Shown here piece by piece: positions 55,262-64,000 of a stretch of 64,000 bases of DNA. The notes under the pieces were generated by a model. It saw only the letters and a program-made list of their open reading frames with translations, did not search any database and was not told where the DNA came from. This DNA comes from Paraburkholderia phenazinium (lineage in GTDB: Bacteria > Pseudomonadota > Gammaproteobacteria > Burkholderiales > Burkholderiaceae), in assembly GCF_900100735.1 (NCBI RefSeq), contig NZ_FNCJ01000001.1:186001-250000 (forward strand). Direction: 5' to 3'. Position 1 is the stretch's first letter, and each line of letters starts with the position of its first letter. A program made the translations under genes and the position numbers.

Positions 55262-56473
55262 GTGTCCGACCGTCCATCCGATTACAGCGCGCTTCCCGCC
55301 GCGCACCGCGACCTGCCGGCCGCTTCGCTCAAGCGTGCCCGCCTCGCTACCATGGCGCTCTTCTTTATCGCCGGGATGATGTACGCGTCGTGGGGGGTGC
55401 ATGTGCCGACCGTTCGCGACCGTTTCCACCTGAATCCGGCGCTGCTGTCCTTCGCGTTGCTGGCGGTGGCAGGTGGCTCGATCACCGCAATGGCGACCAA
55501 CGCGTCGTGGATAGCCCGTGTCGGCACCCGTCGCGCGTGTCTCGCCGGCGGCCTTACGATGGCGCTCTGTGCCGCGCTGATCCTCGTCGTGCCGTCTTAC
55601 TGGCTGTTGCTGGTGGTGCTGGCCATGTTCGGCGCCGGCATGGCGACGCTGGACGTCGCGATGAACGCCGAGGCGAGCGCGGTCGAGCAGACGCTTGGAC
55701 GGCCCATCATGTCCGCGCTGCACGGCATGTTCAGCGTCGGCGGGATGGTGGGCGCGGCCGTCGGCGGAGCGCTGCTGGCGCGCGGCATGGCGCCCGCCGT
55801 GCACCTGGCGCTGGCCGCAGTGTTGAGCGCGCTGGTCCTGCTGATAGCTTGCCCCGCGGTCTTGCCACACGTGCCGCACGCCGACCATCCGGATGCCGCA
55901 ACGCCACGCGCCAACCGCTGGCGCTCCCCGGCGCTATGGGCGCTCGGGGCGACCGCGCTGGTCGCGCTGATCGCCGAAGGGGCGATGTACGACTGGGCCA
56001 CGGTCTATATGCGCGACGTCGTGCTCGCGACACCCGCGCTAGCGAGTGCGGCCTACGCGGCATTTTCCGGTGGCATGGCGGCGGCCCGCTTTGCCGGCGA
56101 TGCCGTGCGCGCCCGCTTCGGCGCGCCGCAGCTGGTGATGGCGAGCGCATCGCTCGCCTGCGCGGGGATGATCGGCGCACTGCTGCTGCCGTTTTCGTTC
56201 ACCGCTCTGCTCGGCTTCACGTTGATGGGCCTCGGGCTGGCGAACATGATGCCGGTGCTGTTCGCGGCGGCCGCGCGGGTCGAAGGCATTCATGCGGCCG
56301 AGGGGCTAGCGCATGTCGCGGGGCTCGCCTATTTCGGCATGTTGCTTGGGCCGGTGATCATTGGCGGCGTGGCACAGGTCACCAATCTGTCGATCGGGCT
56401 GTCGGTGGTTGCGGTGTGTTCGGCACTCATCGCGTTCGCCGGACCGAAGGTCCTGCGGCGTTTGAAAATTTGA
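55262..56473 (+). CDS. MFS transporter (12 transmembrane segments)
   Basis: The 403-residue protein starts at GTG (55262) and has 12 hydrophobic segments. FIAGMMYASWGVHVPTVRDRFHL lies in helix 1. The sequence belongs to a family of MFS permeases close to FucP/YbjJ-type sugar or metabolite exporters, judging by MYDWATVYMRDVV and GLGLANMMPVLFAAAARVEGI. The substrate is unknown. The start has no clear ribosome site. Confidence 0.85.
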   Translation: MSDRPSDYSALPAAHRDLPAASLKRARLATMALFFIAGMMYASWGVHVPTVRDRFHLNPALLSFALLAVAGGSITAMATNASWIARVGTRRACLAGGLTMALCAALILVVPSYWLLLVVLAMFGAGMATLDVAMNAEASAVEQTLGRPIMSALHGMFSVGGMVGAAVGGALLARGMAPAVHLALAAVLSALVLLIACPAVLPHVPHADHPDAATPRANRWRSPALWALGATALVALIAEGAMYDWATVYMRDVVLATPALASAAYAAFSGGMAAARFAGDAVRARFGAPQLVMASASLACAGMIGALLLPFSFTALLGFTLMGLGLANMMPVLFAAAARVEGIHAAEGLAHVAGLAYFGMLLGPVIIGGVAQVTNLSIGLSVVAVCSALIAFAGPKVLRRLKI

Positions 56474-56729
56474 TGCGGATTGGCTTAATACGCCTCTGAG
56501 CGGCATGTGACCTTGCTGGAAACACGCGTCATTGCGTTACGTTACACGCCCGCGGCGCAAAGCCGTGTTCCGTGACACATGGTTGCCCACGACGTCCGCC
56601 GCAGTGCTCGCCTTTTCTTCCATTTCCTTGATTTTTAAGGGTTTGTTGTTCCCGCCCGATCTTGACGCAAGAATGGCATAGGCCTTGCAGTTAGCTCCCC
56701 CACTGATTCAATACCGGGGGAGCAAAAAC
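56474..56729. other. Intergenic region upstream of the collagen-like lipoprotein
   Basis: About 255 bp; the last part contains a strong ribosome site (GGGGGAGC) for the following gene. An AT-rich patch at 56620-56650 may be the promoter. No gene was seen. Confidence 0.35.
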
Positions 56730-58382
56730 ATGAATCGCAATTTCAAAATGACGGCCATCGCCATGTGCGTGTCGTCACTGATGGTTCTTCAAGGTTGTGG
56801 ATCGACGCTGACCAAGCCGTCGGTCAGCCTTGGCAGTGGAGCCGGCAGCGGGGTCACCGGCACGGGCGGCGGGTCCGGCAGTGGTTCGGGAGTCGGCGCG
56901 GGGTCTGGTTCCGGATCGGGGTCCGGGTCCGGTTCTGGCTCGGGTAGCGGCACGCCTACGCCTACGCCTACGCCTACGCCTACGCCCACGCCTACTCCGA
57001 CGCCCACTCCGACGCCAACGCCAACGCCAACGCCAACGCCAACGCCAACGCCAACGCCAACGCCGACGCCCACACCGACCCCGAGCGCCAACGCCATCGG
57101 CCAGGTCGTCCAGAACACGGGCAACGTCGTCACAGCGACCGGTCAGACGGTCTCCGCACTGGGCAGCCAGATCGGACTCACTCCGATCCCCGGCGGCAAC
57201 CCGGCAACCACCACAGCGCTCGGCAACGTCGTCTCGAATCTCGGCAACGGCGTCACCGCAGTTGGCACAGGCGCCACGAACGGCCTGGGCCAACTGGGCA
57301 TCTCGACCAATCCGCTCGGCGTGACGCTGTCGAGCAGCGGCAACCTCATCTATGACGCAGGCCAGGCCGTCAACAGCACCGGCCAGCTCGTGACCAGCCT
57401 CGGCAGCGGTCCGACGGCGCCGCTCAGCCCGTTGACTACACCACTCGGCACCACCGTCTCGGCGGTCGGCAACGCCGTCAGCGGACTCGGCACCACGCTC
57501 GGCACGACGGTATCCACCGGCCCTATCGAGCAGGTCACCCAATCGCTGAGCACGGCCATTACGCCGATCACCACCACGCTCGCCCAGACCACACAAACCG
57601 TCGGCGACGCCACGGGTCTCGGCGCACCGCTTAACGGCCTGCTGTCGACCATCGGCCACGGGCTGGACAGCGCGGGCAGCCAGATCAGTGGCGCGACCAC
57701 CACCCCGATCGGTCAGAACCTCGGCAGTGTCGTCACCAATCTCGGCAACACCGTCACATCGGCGGGCGGCCTGCTGACGAGCGGCGCGGGCGGCGGCAAC
57801 CCGTTGGCGCCCATTACCGGCATCCTCAATGGCACGAGCAACCCGCTCGCCGGAACGCCGCTGGCGCCGATCACCAACATCCTGACGGCCTTGCCGGGCA
57901 CGCTGAGCGGCGGTCTCTCGGGCGGCGGCTCCGGCAATCCGCTCGCGCCGATCACCGGCGTGCTGACTTCGGTCACCTCGTCGTTGACGGGCGGCCTAGG
58001 CGGCGCCAGCGGCTCGGGCAATCCGCTCGCGCCGTTGACAGGCGTCCTCAGCTCGGTAACCGGCGCGCTCAGCGGCGCGGCAGGCGGCGCAGGGGGAACA
58101 GGTGGGTTGGGCAATCCGTTGGCACCGGTTACGTCGGCGGTCACGTCGCTCACCGGCGCCTTGGGCTCGGCGAGTGGGGGCGCGAGCGTATCCGGTTCGA
58201 CTAGCGGAAACGGCTCGGTCAACGGTAGTGGCAGCGCCAGCACCAGCCTGCTCGCGCCGGTCACCGGTCTGGTCAGCTCGCTGACCAGTGGCCTGAGCGG
58301 TGCGACCTCAGGCGGCGCGTCCAGCGGCAACTCCGGCAGCGGCTCGGGCGGCCTGCTGAACGGGCTGTTGCCGAAAAAATAA
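56730..58382 (+). CDS. Collagen-like/low-complexity surface lipoprotein with Thr-Pro repeat
   Basis: The 550-residue precursor has a lipoprotein signal (MCVSSLMVLQGC) with acylated Cys near residue 22, then a Gly-Ser rich stretch (about 40-73), about 22 Thr-Pro dipeptides (75-118) and a long Gly/Thr/Leu-rich region with the repeated pattern NPLAPITGVL, all without Cys or aromatics. NCBI-type annotation would be collagen-like triple-helix repeat protein. It is probably an outer-surface fibre or spacer; length polymorphism is expected. Start at the ATG at 56730. Confidence 0.78.
   Translation: MNRNFKMTAIAMCVSSLMVLQGCGSTLTKPSVSLGSGAGSGVTGTGGGSGSGSGVGAGSGSGSGSGSGSGSGSGTPTPTPTPTPTPTPTPTPTPTPTPTPTPTPTPTPTPTPTPTPTPSANAIGQVVQNTGNVVTATGQTVSALGSQIGLTPIPGGNPATTTALGNVVSNLGNGVTAVGTGATNGLGQLGISTNPLGVTLSSSGNLIYDAGQAVNSTGQLVTSLGSGPTAPLSPLTTPLGTTVSAVGNAVSGLGTTLGTTVSTGPIEQVTQSLSTAITPITTTLAQTTQTVGDATGLGAPLNGLLSTIGHGLDSAGSQISGATTTPIGQNLGSVVTNLGNTVTSAGGLLTSGAGGGNPLAPITGILNGTSNPLAGTPLAPITNILTALPGTLSGGLSGGGSGNPLAPITGVLTSVTSSLTGGLGGASGSGNPLAPLTGVLSSVTGALSGAAGGAGGTGGLGNPLAPVTSAVTSLTGALGSASGGASVSGSTSGNGSVNGSGSASTSLLAPVTGLVSSLTSGLSGATSGGASSGNSGSGSGGLLNGLLPKK
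56952..57083 (+). repeat. Hexanucleotide tandem repeat (ACGCCN) encoding Thr-Pro
   Basis: 132 bp of near-perfect 6-bp units, about 22 copies, with third-position variation (ACGCCT, ACGCCC, ACTCCG, ACGCCA). The repeat preserves frame, so slippage would change linker length by two residues per unit. The opposite strand reads as Gly-Val repeats, which is a shadow. Confidence 0.9.
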
Positions 58383-58421
58383 AGGCAGCAAAAAAAAGAA
58401 GAAAAAGCAGTACCAGGGGGG

Positions 58422-58453
58422 CGGCGGACCGGGCAACCGGTCCGCCGTTTTTT
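58422..58453 (+). terminator. Strong intrinsic terminator after the lipoprotein gene
   Basis: CGGCGGACCGG (58422-58432) and CCGGTCCGCCG (58437-58447) form an 11-bp perfect stem with a GCAA tetraloop, followed by TTTTTT (58448-58453). Confidence 0.9.
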
Positions 58454-58564
58454 ATGGCGCGCTCGTCGAACGTCGAGCAGGGTCGCGAAGCGTAATACAC
58501 GCAAAGCACGGCAAATCACGGCATAGCGCACGCCACGCCGCGAAACGGAAGGCGCATTGCACGC

Positions 58565-59575
58565 CTATAGCTCGTGATAAGTGTCGTAGGAATTGCAGAA
58601 GTCGTTGCGTACGACGAAATTCGTATAGGTCATCGTCACGGATGCCTCGAGTCCTTCCACGTAATGCCACCAGCCGATCGGCAGGAACAGCAGATCACCC
58701 GGTCCAATCGTGCATTCAATCAGGTTCGCCTGCTGCAAAGCCGGAAAACGCGCCACATCGATTGCGCTGCCGTCCACCTGCGAATAACAGTGCAAGTGGT
58801 TATACATATACGGCGTATCCGACATCGGAATCAGCTTGACCCGTTTGCGCCCGATCACCTGCGCCATAAAGTTGTTGGTCAGGTCGTGATGAAACGGCGT
58901 CTTCGTACCGGCCGGACCGAACCAGAAAAAGCCGGTATCGGGCGAAGCGGGATCGAGATACTCGCGAATGGTCGGCACGTCCTGCCACAGCGCCGCGAGC
59001 GAAGCCCGATTAACCGACGTGTTGTTCGCCGTCATATAAAAGTCATTGGTCGCGCCGCTGCGCTCGACCAGATCGACATACTCGCGAAACGGCATTGTCC
59101 GCTTCAGATTCGGCTGGTTGACCTCGTAGTTCGGATCCGAATTCCGGCCAAACTGCACTTCAACCTCGCAATCGCCACAGCGCGCCCGGAAGTAATCGAA
59201 GCTCCATTGAGTGCGCGCCGGCCATGTGTCGAATGCGCCGGTGATAATCACCGGACGGTTCTGAAAGTAGTACTGCTCAAAGAATTCGTCACGCGAAAGG
59301 CGCTCGCGCCGCTCGACTGCGGCACCGCTCGCACGCATCCGGTTCAACTGACCGTACACGGATAAGGTCCAGTCGCGCTTGCGCAAACGATTGCATAGAC
59401 GCGCGCTACCCTGCAGATACGGGCTCGCGATGGCGGCATTGATTTCCTGGGCTGCTTCCTCAGCAACGAAACCCTGGTTGACCATGGCCGCGTGCAGCGC
59501 AGGCGCAGGGGCGCCTAGCAACAGATTTTCAGCAATCCAGCGGCGCACGTCGTCGTTCATGCGGGTCACAGTCAT
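58565..59575 (-). CDS. JmjC/cupin-like Fe(II)/2-oxoglutarate-type protein
   Basis: The 336-residue protein has a JmjC/cupin_8 fold: YFQNRPVIITGAFDTWPA (about 100-117), TPFHHDLTNN with the HxD iron pair at about 223-230, and LFLPIGWWHYVEGL with the distal His near residue 305. The N-terminal 80 residues are helical (EEAAQEINAAI). It may hydroxylate a protein such as a ribosomal protein, as other cupin_8 oxygenases do. Confidence 0.85.
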   Translation of the reverse strand: MTVTRMNDDVRRWIAENLLLGAPAPALHAAMVNQGFVAEEAAQEINAAIASPYLQGSARLCNRLRKRDWTLSVYGQLNRMRASGAAVERRERLSRDEFFEQYYFQNRPVIITGAFDTWPARTQWSFDYFRARCGDCEVEVQFGRNSDPNYEVNQPNLKRTMPFREYVDLVERSGATNDFYMTANNTSVNRASLAALWQDVPTIREYLDPASPDTGFFWFGPAGTKTPFHHDLTNNFMAQVIGRKRVKLIPMSDTPYMYNHLHCYSQVDGSAIDVARFPALQQANLIECTIGPGDLLFLPIGWWHYVEGLEASVTMTYTNFVVRNDFCNSYDTYHEL

Positions 59576-59628
59576 CTCCCTGTGTTGATTCGTCCGAACG
59601 TTAGACTCTCACGCAGCCGCCCAAAAGA

Positions 59629-59662
59629 AAAGGCGCGCATTCCTAAAGGAATGCACGCCTTG
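59629..59662 (-). terminator. Terminator after the LivJ-type gene
   Basis: On the minus strand AAGGCGTGCATTCCT and AGGAATGCGCGCCTT pair across a short TT loop with one G-T wobble, followed by TTCTTTT. It sits about 50 bp after the livJ-type stop codon. Confidence 0.65.
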
Positions 59663-59712
59663 CATCATCCTACAGACGGTAGGCAAAACGCCCACCGTCA
59701 CGTAGTGAAAAC

Positions 59713-60858
59713 TTACATCTTGACCACGTCCAGCAGCGTCTTCTTGCCGGCCTTGTAGTCATACAGCGAGATCACGCCGTGCTGCAGGTCGCCGTGCGAA
59801 TCGAACGTCGTTTCGCCAATCACGCCCTTGTAGTCGGTGCTCGGCATTGCTGCCAGGATCTTTGCCGGATCGGTCGAGTTAGCACGTTTCATAGCGTCGA
59901 CGATGATGTACACAGCGTCATACGTGAACGGAGCGTAAATCTGGATCGGTTGGCCAAAACGCTTTTCGTACTTGGCTTCGAACGCCTTGCCGCCAGCCAT
60001 CTTCTCGAGCGCCATACCGGCTTCCGAGCAGACGATGTTGTCGGTTGCGTCGCCAGCCAGGTCCGACAGCTTGTCGGTACACACGCCGTCGCCAGCCAGA
60101 ACCTTCGCACGCAGGCCGAGCTGCTTGGCTTGCTTGGCGAAGGGGCCGCCGGTGGCGTCCATGCCGCCGTACATGATCGCGTCAGGGTTTTCGCCCTTGA
60201 TCTTCGTCAGAATGGCGCGGAAGTCGACAGCCTTGTCGTTGGTCGCATCATGCGACATCACGTTCATGCCGAGCGACTTGGCGGTCTTCTCGAACTCGTT
60301 TGCCAGACCTTGGCCGTAAGCGGTCGAGTCGTCGACGATCGCGACGCTCTTCACTTTCATGTCCTTGGCGGCGTAGTTAGCCAGTGCCGGGCCTTGTTGC
60401 GCATCGGTTGCCACAACACGGTACGTCGTCTTGAAGCCCTGTTGCGTGTAAGCCGGGTTGGTTGCCGACGGCGAGATCTGCACGATGCCTGCATCGCTAT
60501 AGATCTTCGAAGCCGGGATCGACGTGCCCGAGTTCAAGTGGCCGACCACTGCGACGACCTTGTCGTCAACCAGCTTCTGTGCAACTTGAGTAGCGGTACG
60601 CGGGTCAGCCGCGTCGTCTTGTGCATCCAGTTGCAGCGTGATTTTCTGGCCACCAATCGTCAGACCCTTGGCGTTGATTTCCTCAATTGCCAGACGAGCG
60701 CCGTTTTCGTTGTCTTTACCCAGGTGAGCGATACCGCCGGTAAGCGGTGCGACGTGGCCGATCTTGACGACCTCGTCCGCCACCGCGCCCGTTGCCAACG
60801 ACGCAAACAACATGGCAGCAGCGCTGATCGGCAACAGCTTTTGAATCTTGATGTTCAT
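59713..60858 (-). CDS. Branched-chain amino-acid ABC transporter periplasmic binding protein (LivJ-like)
   Basis: From the ATG at 60858 the precursor has 381 residues. A signal peptide (KLLPISAAAMLFASLATGAVA) precedes KIGHVAPLTGGIAHLGKDNENGARLA, the type I periplasmic binding fold, with VVGHLNSGTSIPASKIY, the ligand loop, and AYGQGLANEFEK. The conserved domain would bind Leu, Ile, Val or a similar amino acid and deliver it to an ABC permease not in this window. A GGAGACTTAC ribosome site supports the start. Confidence 0.93.
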   Translation of the reverse strand: MNIKIQKLLPISAAAMLFASLATGAVADEVVKIGHVAPLTGGIAHLGKDNENGARLAIEEINAKGLTIGGQKITLQLDAQDDAADPRTATQVAQKLVDDKVVAVVGHLNSGTSIPASKIYSDAGIVQISPSATNPAYTQQGFKTTYRVVATDAQQGPALANYAAKDMKVKSVAIVDDSTAYGQGLANEFEKTAKSLGMNVMSHDATNDKAVDFRAILTKIKGENPDAIMYGGMDATGGPFAKQAKQLGLRAKVLAGDGVCTDKLSDLAGDATDNIVCSEAGMALEKMAGGKAFEAKYEKRFGQPIQIYAPFTYDAVYIIVDAMKRANSTDPAKILAAMPSTDYKGVIGETTFDSHGDLQHGVISLYDYKAGKKTLLDVVKM

Positions 60859-61278
60859 GTAAGTCTCCAGTTTCGGTCCCAAAAACAACGTAATCGCCCT
60901 GTGCCCCCGCTTCCTTCTCGTGTCGCTCAGTCCCGTGGACGATCACGCCGGTTGCATCGTTTTATGCACTTGGCCAGTACGCCAGATAGCTTGTTTGTGG
61001 CAAGCGGCTATGCGTACTTGCGCGCAAGTGTAGGCCATCAAATTAATTTGTGGGATTTTTTTGAGTAAGTGGGATGAACACCAATAGCGTTTATCCCACA
61101 AGCTTGACTGGGGAGCCGGCGAGCCCCCCGGAGAGCACCAGCCCATGCGGGTTTCCGCCAGGCTGGAGGGTGTGCGGCCACGGCAGCCTAATGGTTTTTG
61201 AGGTCTATGCCGTTAATTGGCTGAATAAGCATTAAGCGCCGGAAACCGTCCAACAAGGCGGCTGGCGCAGAGAACTTT
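60859..61278. other. Intergenic region upstream of the LivJ-like gene
   Basis: About 420 bp with no gene supported. A short GGGGAGC...GCTCCCC-like inversion is near 61105-61130. The region should contain the binding protein's promoter. Confidence 0.35.
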
Positions 61279-62385
61279 TCAGTCTGCGAGGCGGGCGATA
61301 TCGGCGGCGGCCGCGCGCCATTCGGCGTGCAGCTGTTCGACCAGTTCCGCAGCCGGCAGCCCCTCGCGGCGCTTGCGTCCGAGCGGCGCGCCCTGCCCCG
61401 ACCACAAGGACAGATAGTCGCCGTTGTCGGCCCGCCCCGCGGTCTGGCGCAATTCCTGGGTGAGCGCGTTCTGCACCGGGTAGGGTGCCACGGCATCCAG
61501 ATGCTCGCTCAGTTGCTGCATGAGTGGATTACGTATGCCGCGGGCATGCCGGCCGGTGATCGCCCGGGTCACGGCGGTCGCATTATCCGGGGCCGAGCGC
61601 ACGCGCGCCTTCCAGTCCGCCGGGATCGTGCTCTCCGCACAGGTCAGGAACGCCGTGCCCATCTGCGCTGCCTGGGCGCCGAGGGCAAGCGCGGCGACAA
61701 TGCCGCGTCCATCCATAATGCCGCCGGCGGCCAGCACCGGCAGTCCGGTCGCGTCCACCAGTTGCGGCACCAGCGCCATGGTGCCCACCAGGGCGTCTTC
61801 AAACCGGCCGATGAAAGTGCCGCGATGCGCGCCCGCTTCGGCGCCTTGCGCGGCAATCGCGTCGGCGCCGAGCTCGCGCCAGGCGAGGCCTTCGGCCACA
61901 TGCGTCGCGGTACCGATTACATAACTGCCGGCCGCGTGCAACCGCTCGATATCCTCGCGCGAGATCAAGCCGAAGGTGAAACTCACCACCGGCACGCGCA
62001 ACTCGATCAGCATCTCGAGTTGCGCGCGGAAGTCAGGCGCGTAGCGTTCGAGCGGCTTGCCGGGCGGCAAGCCGAACTCGGCACGCAGCGGGTCGATGGC
62101 CTCGAGCGCGCGGCGCACGATGGTGTCGTCCGGCGCATAAGGCTCCAGCACGAACAGGTTCACGCCGAACGGCCGCGCGGTCAGCGCACGGATCGCGGCC
62201 ACCTCGCTAGCGAGCTTTTCCGCAGTAAAGGGCGCGGCGGCGAGAAAGCCCAGCGCACCGGCATTCGATACACCCGCCACCATCGCAGGCGAAGTCGGTC
62301 CACCCGCCATTGGCGCCTGCACGACCGGCACGCGCAGATCGAAACGTTCGGCAAAAGGTGAAGCGAAGCTGCGTGTATTCGTCAT
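61279..62385 (-). CDS. Nitronate monooxygenase-like FMN enzyme (NMO/2-nitropropane dioxygenase)
   Basis: The 368-residue protein has the NMO class I layout: PVVQAPMAGGPTSPAMVAGVSNAGALGFL at about 20-48, TFGLISREDIERL, AQGAEAGAHRGTF at about 180-192 and VLAAGGIMDGRGIVAALALGAQAAQMGTAFL at about 218-248, the FMN phosphate loop. It oxidises nitronates (such as propionate 3-nitronate) to the carbonyl. The ATG at 62385 is chosen over an upstream frame that lacks conservation. Confidence 0.88.
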   Translation of the reverse strand: MTNTRSFASPFAERFDLRVPVVQAPMAGGPTSPAMVAGVSNAGALGFLAAAPFTAEKLASEVAAIRALTARPFGVNLFVLEPYAPDDTIVRRALEAIDPLRAEFGLPPGKPLERYAPDFRAQLEMLIELRVPVVSFTFGLISREDIERLHAAGSYVIGTATHVAEGLAWRELGADAIAAQGAEAGAHRGTFIGRFEDALVGTMALVPQLVDATGLPVLAAGGIMDGRGIVAALALGAQAAQMGTAFLTCAESTIPADWKARVRSAPDNATAVTRAITGRHARGIRNPLMQQLSEHLDAVAPYPVQNALTQELRQTAGRADNGDYLSLWSGQGAPLGRKRREGLPAAELVEQLHAEWRAAAADIARLAD

Positions 62386-62630
62386 GATTGACTCCTTCCT
62401 GATCCGACACCCGCGCGACTGGCGGGTCAACCCAGCCGACTCTACTGGAGCGCCGGGCTCACGAAAAATGAATTATCGAGAACGTTTCGATCCCAGGACG
62501 AGAAAGCAGCCCTGCGTGCGGCGCGCAGGCCGCCCCTGGCCTCGCTGCGCAGCCTTTCTTTTAGTGGCACACTGACCGGCCTACAGCGGGCCTTGCCCGC
62601 CTGCACCACCGTAATTTGAAGGAGAGCAAC

Positions 62631-63329
62631 GTGAGCGTGACTTCCCGATGGATCGACATTCCGGCCGGCACTGACAGTTTCGAAGGCTATCTGGCCCTGC
62701 CCAAGAGCGGCAAAGGTCCAGCCGTCATCATCGTTCAGGAAATCTTCGGCGTGAACAGCCATATTCGCGCGGTCGCCGACCAGTACGCCCAGGACGGCTA
62801 TGTGGCGCTCGCACCGGACCTCTTCTGGCGCACCCAGCCGCGCGTCGAACTGACCTACGCCGGCGCCGATCGCGACAAGGGCATTGAAATCATGAAGAAG
62901 ACCGACGTGGGCCTCGCCGTGGCCGACATCGGCGCAACGGCCGCCGCCCTGCGCGCGATGCCGGAAGTGACCGGCAAGGTGGCGGCAATCGGCTACTGCT
63001 TCGGCGGCCGCCTTGTGTACCTGGCCGCTGCGCAAAACACCATCGACCTCGGCGTGAGCTACTACGGCGGCGGTATCCAGAACCTGCTCGACGAAGCCGC
63101 GAAGATCAAGGTGCCGATGCAGTTCCACTATGGCGAACTCGACCACGGCATTCCTCTCGAAGCCGTGGGCCAGGTGCAGGAGCGTTTCGCCGGCCGTGGC
63201 GATGCGCAATTCCATATCTATGCGAACGCCGACCACGGCTTTAACTGCACCGACCGCGCTTCCTACAACCAGCACGCCGCAGCGCTGGCGCACGGCCGCA
63301 CGCTGACCTTCCTCGGCGAACGGCTGTAA
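62631..63329 (+). CDS. Dienelactone hydrolase family protein
   Basis: From GTG at 62631 with a ribosome site AAGGAGAG, the protein has 232 residues. The DLH fold shows VIIVQEIFGVN at about 33-44, the nucleophile elbow IGYCFGGRL at about 119-128 (Cys nucleophile), an Asp in GELDHGI and His in NADHGFN. DLH enzymes hydrolyse lactones such as dienelactone, though many homologues have other ester substrates. It follows no operon partner. Confidence 0.88.
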   Translation: MSVTSRWIDIPAGTDSFEGYLALPKSGKGPAVIIVQEIFGVNSHIRAVADQYAQDGYVALAPDLFWRTQPRVELTYAGADRDKGIEIMKKTDVGLAVADIGATAAALRAMPEVTGKVAAIGYCFGGRLVYLAAAQNTIDLGVSYYGGGIQNLLDEAAKIKVPMQFHYGELDHGIPLEAVGQVQERFAGRGDAQFHIYANADHGFNCTDRASYNQHAAALAHGRTLTFLGERL

Positions 63330-63344
63330 CGGGCGCAGCAGCCA

Positions 63345-64000
63345 GTGCTATCCGACTACCTTGCCCATGACGCGATCGGTCTTGCCGAGCTGGTCCGCAC
63401 GCGCGAAGCCAGTGCGCGCGAGCTGCTCGATATGGCCATCGCGCGCGCCGAGGCGGCCAATCCCGCGATCAATGCGATCGTCCTCAAGGACTACGAGGCG
63501 GCCCGGCAACGGGCCTCGCGCGATCATGCGCATACGCTCGGCGACGGGCCGCTCGCGGGTGTGCCCTATCTGATCAAGGATCTGGGCGCGCCGGTGGCGG
63601 GCTTGCGGATGTCGATGGGCAGCCGCCATTACCGGCACTTCGTGCCCAGCGAAGATGCACCGGTGGTCGCGCTGGCGCGCGCAGCCGGCCTCAACATCTT
63701 CGCCAAGACCAGCACCTCGGAGCTGGGGCAAATGCCCTATACCGAGCCCGAACTGTTCGGCCCCTGCCGCAACCCGTGGAGCCTCGACCACACGCCGGGC
63801 GGTTCGAGCGGCGGCGCCGGGGCCGCCGTGGCGGCGGGCATCGTGCCGCTCGCGCACGCCTCCGATGGCGGCGGTTCGATCCGCATCCCGGCCTCCTGCT
63901 GCGGCCTGTTCGGCCTCAAACCGTCGCGCGGACGCATTCCCAGTTTGTACGCGCCCGCCGCCGGCGAGCTCGGCGTCGATCATGCGGTCTCGCGCAGCGT
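63345..64000 (+). CDS. Amidase signature enzyme (3' truncated at window end)
   Basis: The GTG at 63345 follows the DLH gene by 15 bp. The 218 visible residues show [19 protein letters not shown] with the catalytic Lys at about 76, [13 protein letters not shown] at about 147-159 and the [11 protein letters not shown] loop with the nucleophile Ser at about 175, i.e. the Ser-cisSer-Lys triad of amidase-signature enzymes (GatA-like and other amidases). The substrate is unknown. The gene continues past the window. Confidence 0.88.
   Translation, partial: MLSDYLAHDAIGLAELVRTREASARELLDMAIARAEAANPAINAIVLKDYEAARQRASRDHAHTLGDGPLAGVPYLIKDLGAPVAGLRMSMGSRHYRHFVPSEDAPVVALARAAGLNIFAKTSTSELGQMPYTEPELFGPCRNPWSLDHTPGGSSGGAGAAVAAGIVPLAHASDGGGSIRIPASCCGLFGLKPSRGRIPSLYAPAAGELGVDHAVSRS

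Noticed and set aside
56789..57133. Minus-strand ORF with long Gly-Val repeat
   Set aside because: It is the antisense shadow of the Thr-Pro repeat in the collagen-like lipoprotein; no ribosome site or family support.
59779..61068. 429-residue plus-strand ORF opposite the LivJ-type gene
   Set aside because: Antisense to a clear binding-protein gene with signal peptide.

Overview
The window looks like the chromosome of a Burkholderiaceae bacterium, most likely Paraburkholderia or Burkholderia. This rests on GC-rich coding sequence, a DiaA-type SIS protein next to DolP and a cytochrome c, divergent yraN/rsmI, an HvrA/Bv3F-type H-NS protein, a collagen-like lipoprotein and the style of the ABC-transporter and amidase genes. 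It splits into two parts: a mosaic genomic island (1 to about 45.43 kb) that abuts the 3' end of a tRNA-Ala gene (45436-45508, minus strand), and ordinary chromosomal genes (45.5-64 kb).

Island, left to right. (a) 1-7425: three overlapping plus-strand genes, cut by the window start, ending in a 1642-residue protein that joins a PD-(D/E)xK-like motif to a HerA-type ATPase. Order and sizes recall DptF-DptG-DptH (phosphorothioate-dependent restriction), but no DNA-sulfur modification genes are visible. (b) 7581-8235: a decayed ribbon-helix-helix-like gene flanked by 15-bp palindromes, then an IS66 remnant. (c) 8227-14140: a type I restriction-modification operon hsdR-hsdM-hsdS with a fourth HEPN-domain gene at its 3' end, cut by the IS66 remnant. 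(d) 14629-25102: a mobile-element core with DUF932, YqaJ exonuclease, a Gp3/recombination-directionality-like protein, a membrane protein with a C-terminal HTH-like domain, two tandem paralogues, a C39-like protein, XRE and GntR regulators and two lipoproteins. (e) 25434-30433: a tightly overlapping minus-strand operon of four genes: D12-class adenine methyltransferase, metallophosphoesterase, ORC/CDC6-like ATPase and an unrecognised alpha/beta protein. This is the best candidate for an undescribed defence system. (f) 30.8-34.2 kb: peptidase E-like and VOC genes, then gene fragments (IS1182, DUF5677, abortive-infection-like, SRAP). (g) 34.3-37.7 kb: trypsin-like protease, small ORF, HNH nuclease, an unknown protein and a glycine-zipper protein, all on the minus strand. 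(h) 37.9-42.8 kb: a satellite-like replication module with a YagK/YfjJ-type protein, RepA-type ATPase, a second membrane/HTH protein paralogous to the one in (d), and an AlpA-like HTH. (i) 43.1-45.2 kb: a hypothetical gene, the C-terminal scrap of a tyrosine integrase and a frameshifted relative of the hypothetical gene, then the tRNA.

Chromosomal part: cytochrome c, dolP, SIS/diaA, yraN, rsmI, rlpA, an MBL-fold hydrolase with a 3'-5' exonuclease, an Lrp/AsnC regulator, a CDF metal exporter, H-NS, a HugZ-like protein, an MFS transporter, a collagen-like lipoprotein with a long Thr-Pro repeat, a JmjC/cupin-like protein, a LivJ-type binding protein, a nitronate monooxygenase, a dienelactone hydrolase and the start of an amidase.

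The island reads as a defence island built by successive insertions: two mobile-element cores share a paralogous membrane/HTH protein, and at least three separate nuclease or methyltransferase systems lie between them. All names come from reading motifs by eye; no database search was run.
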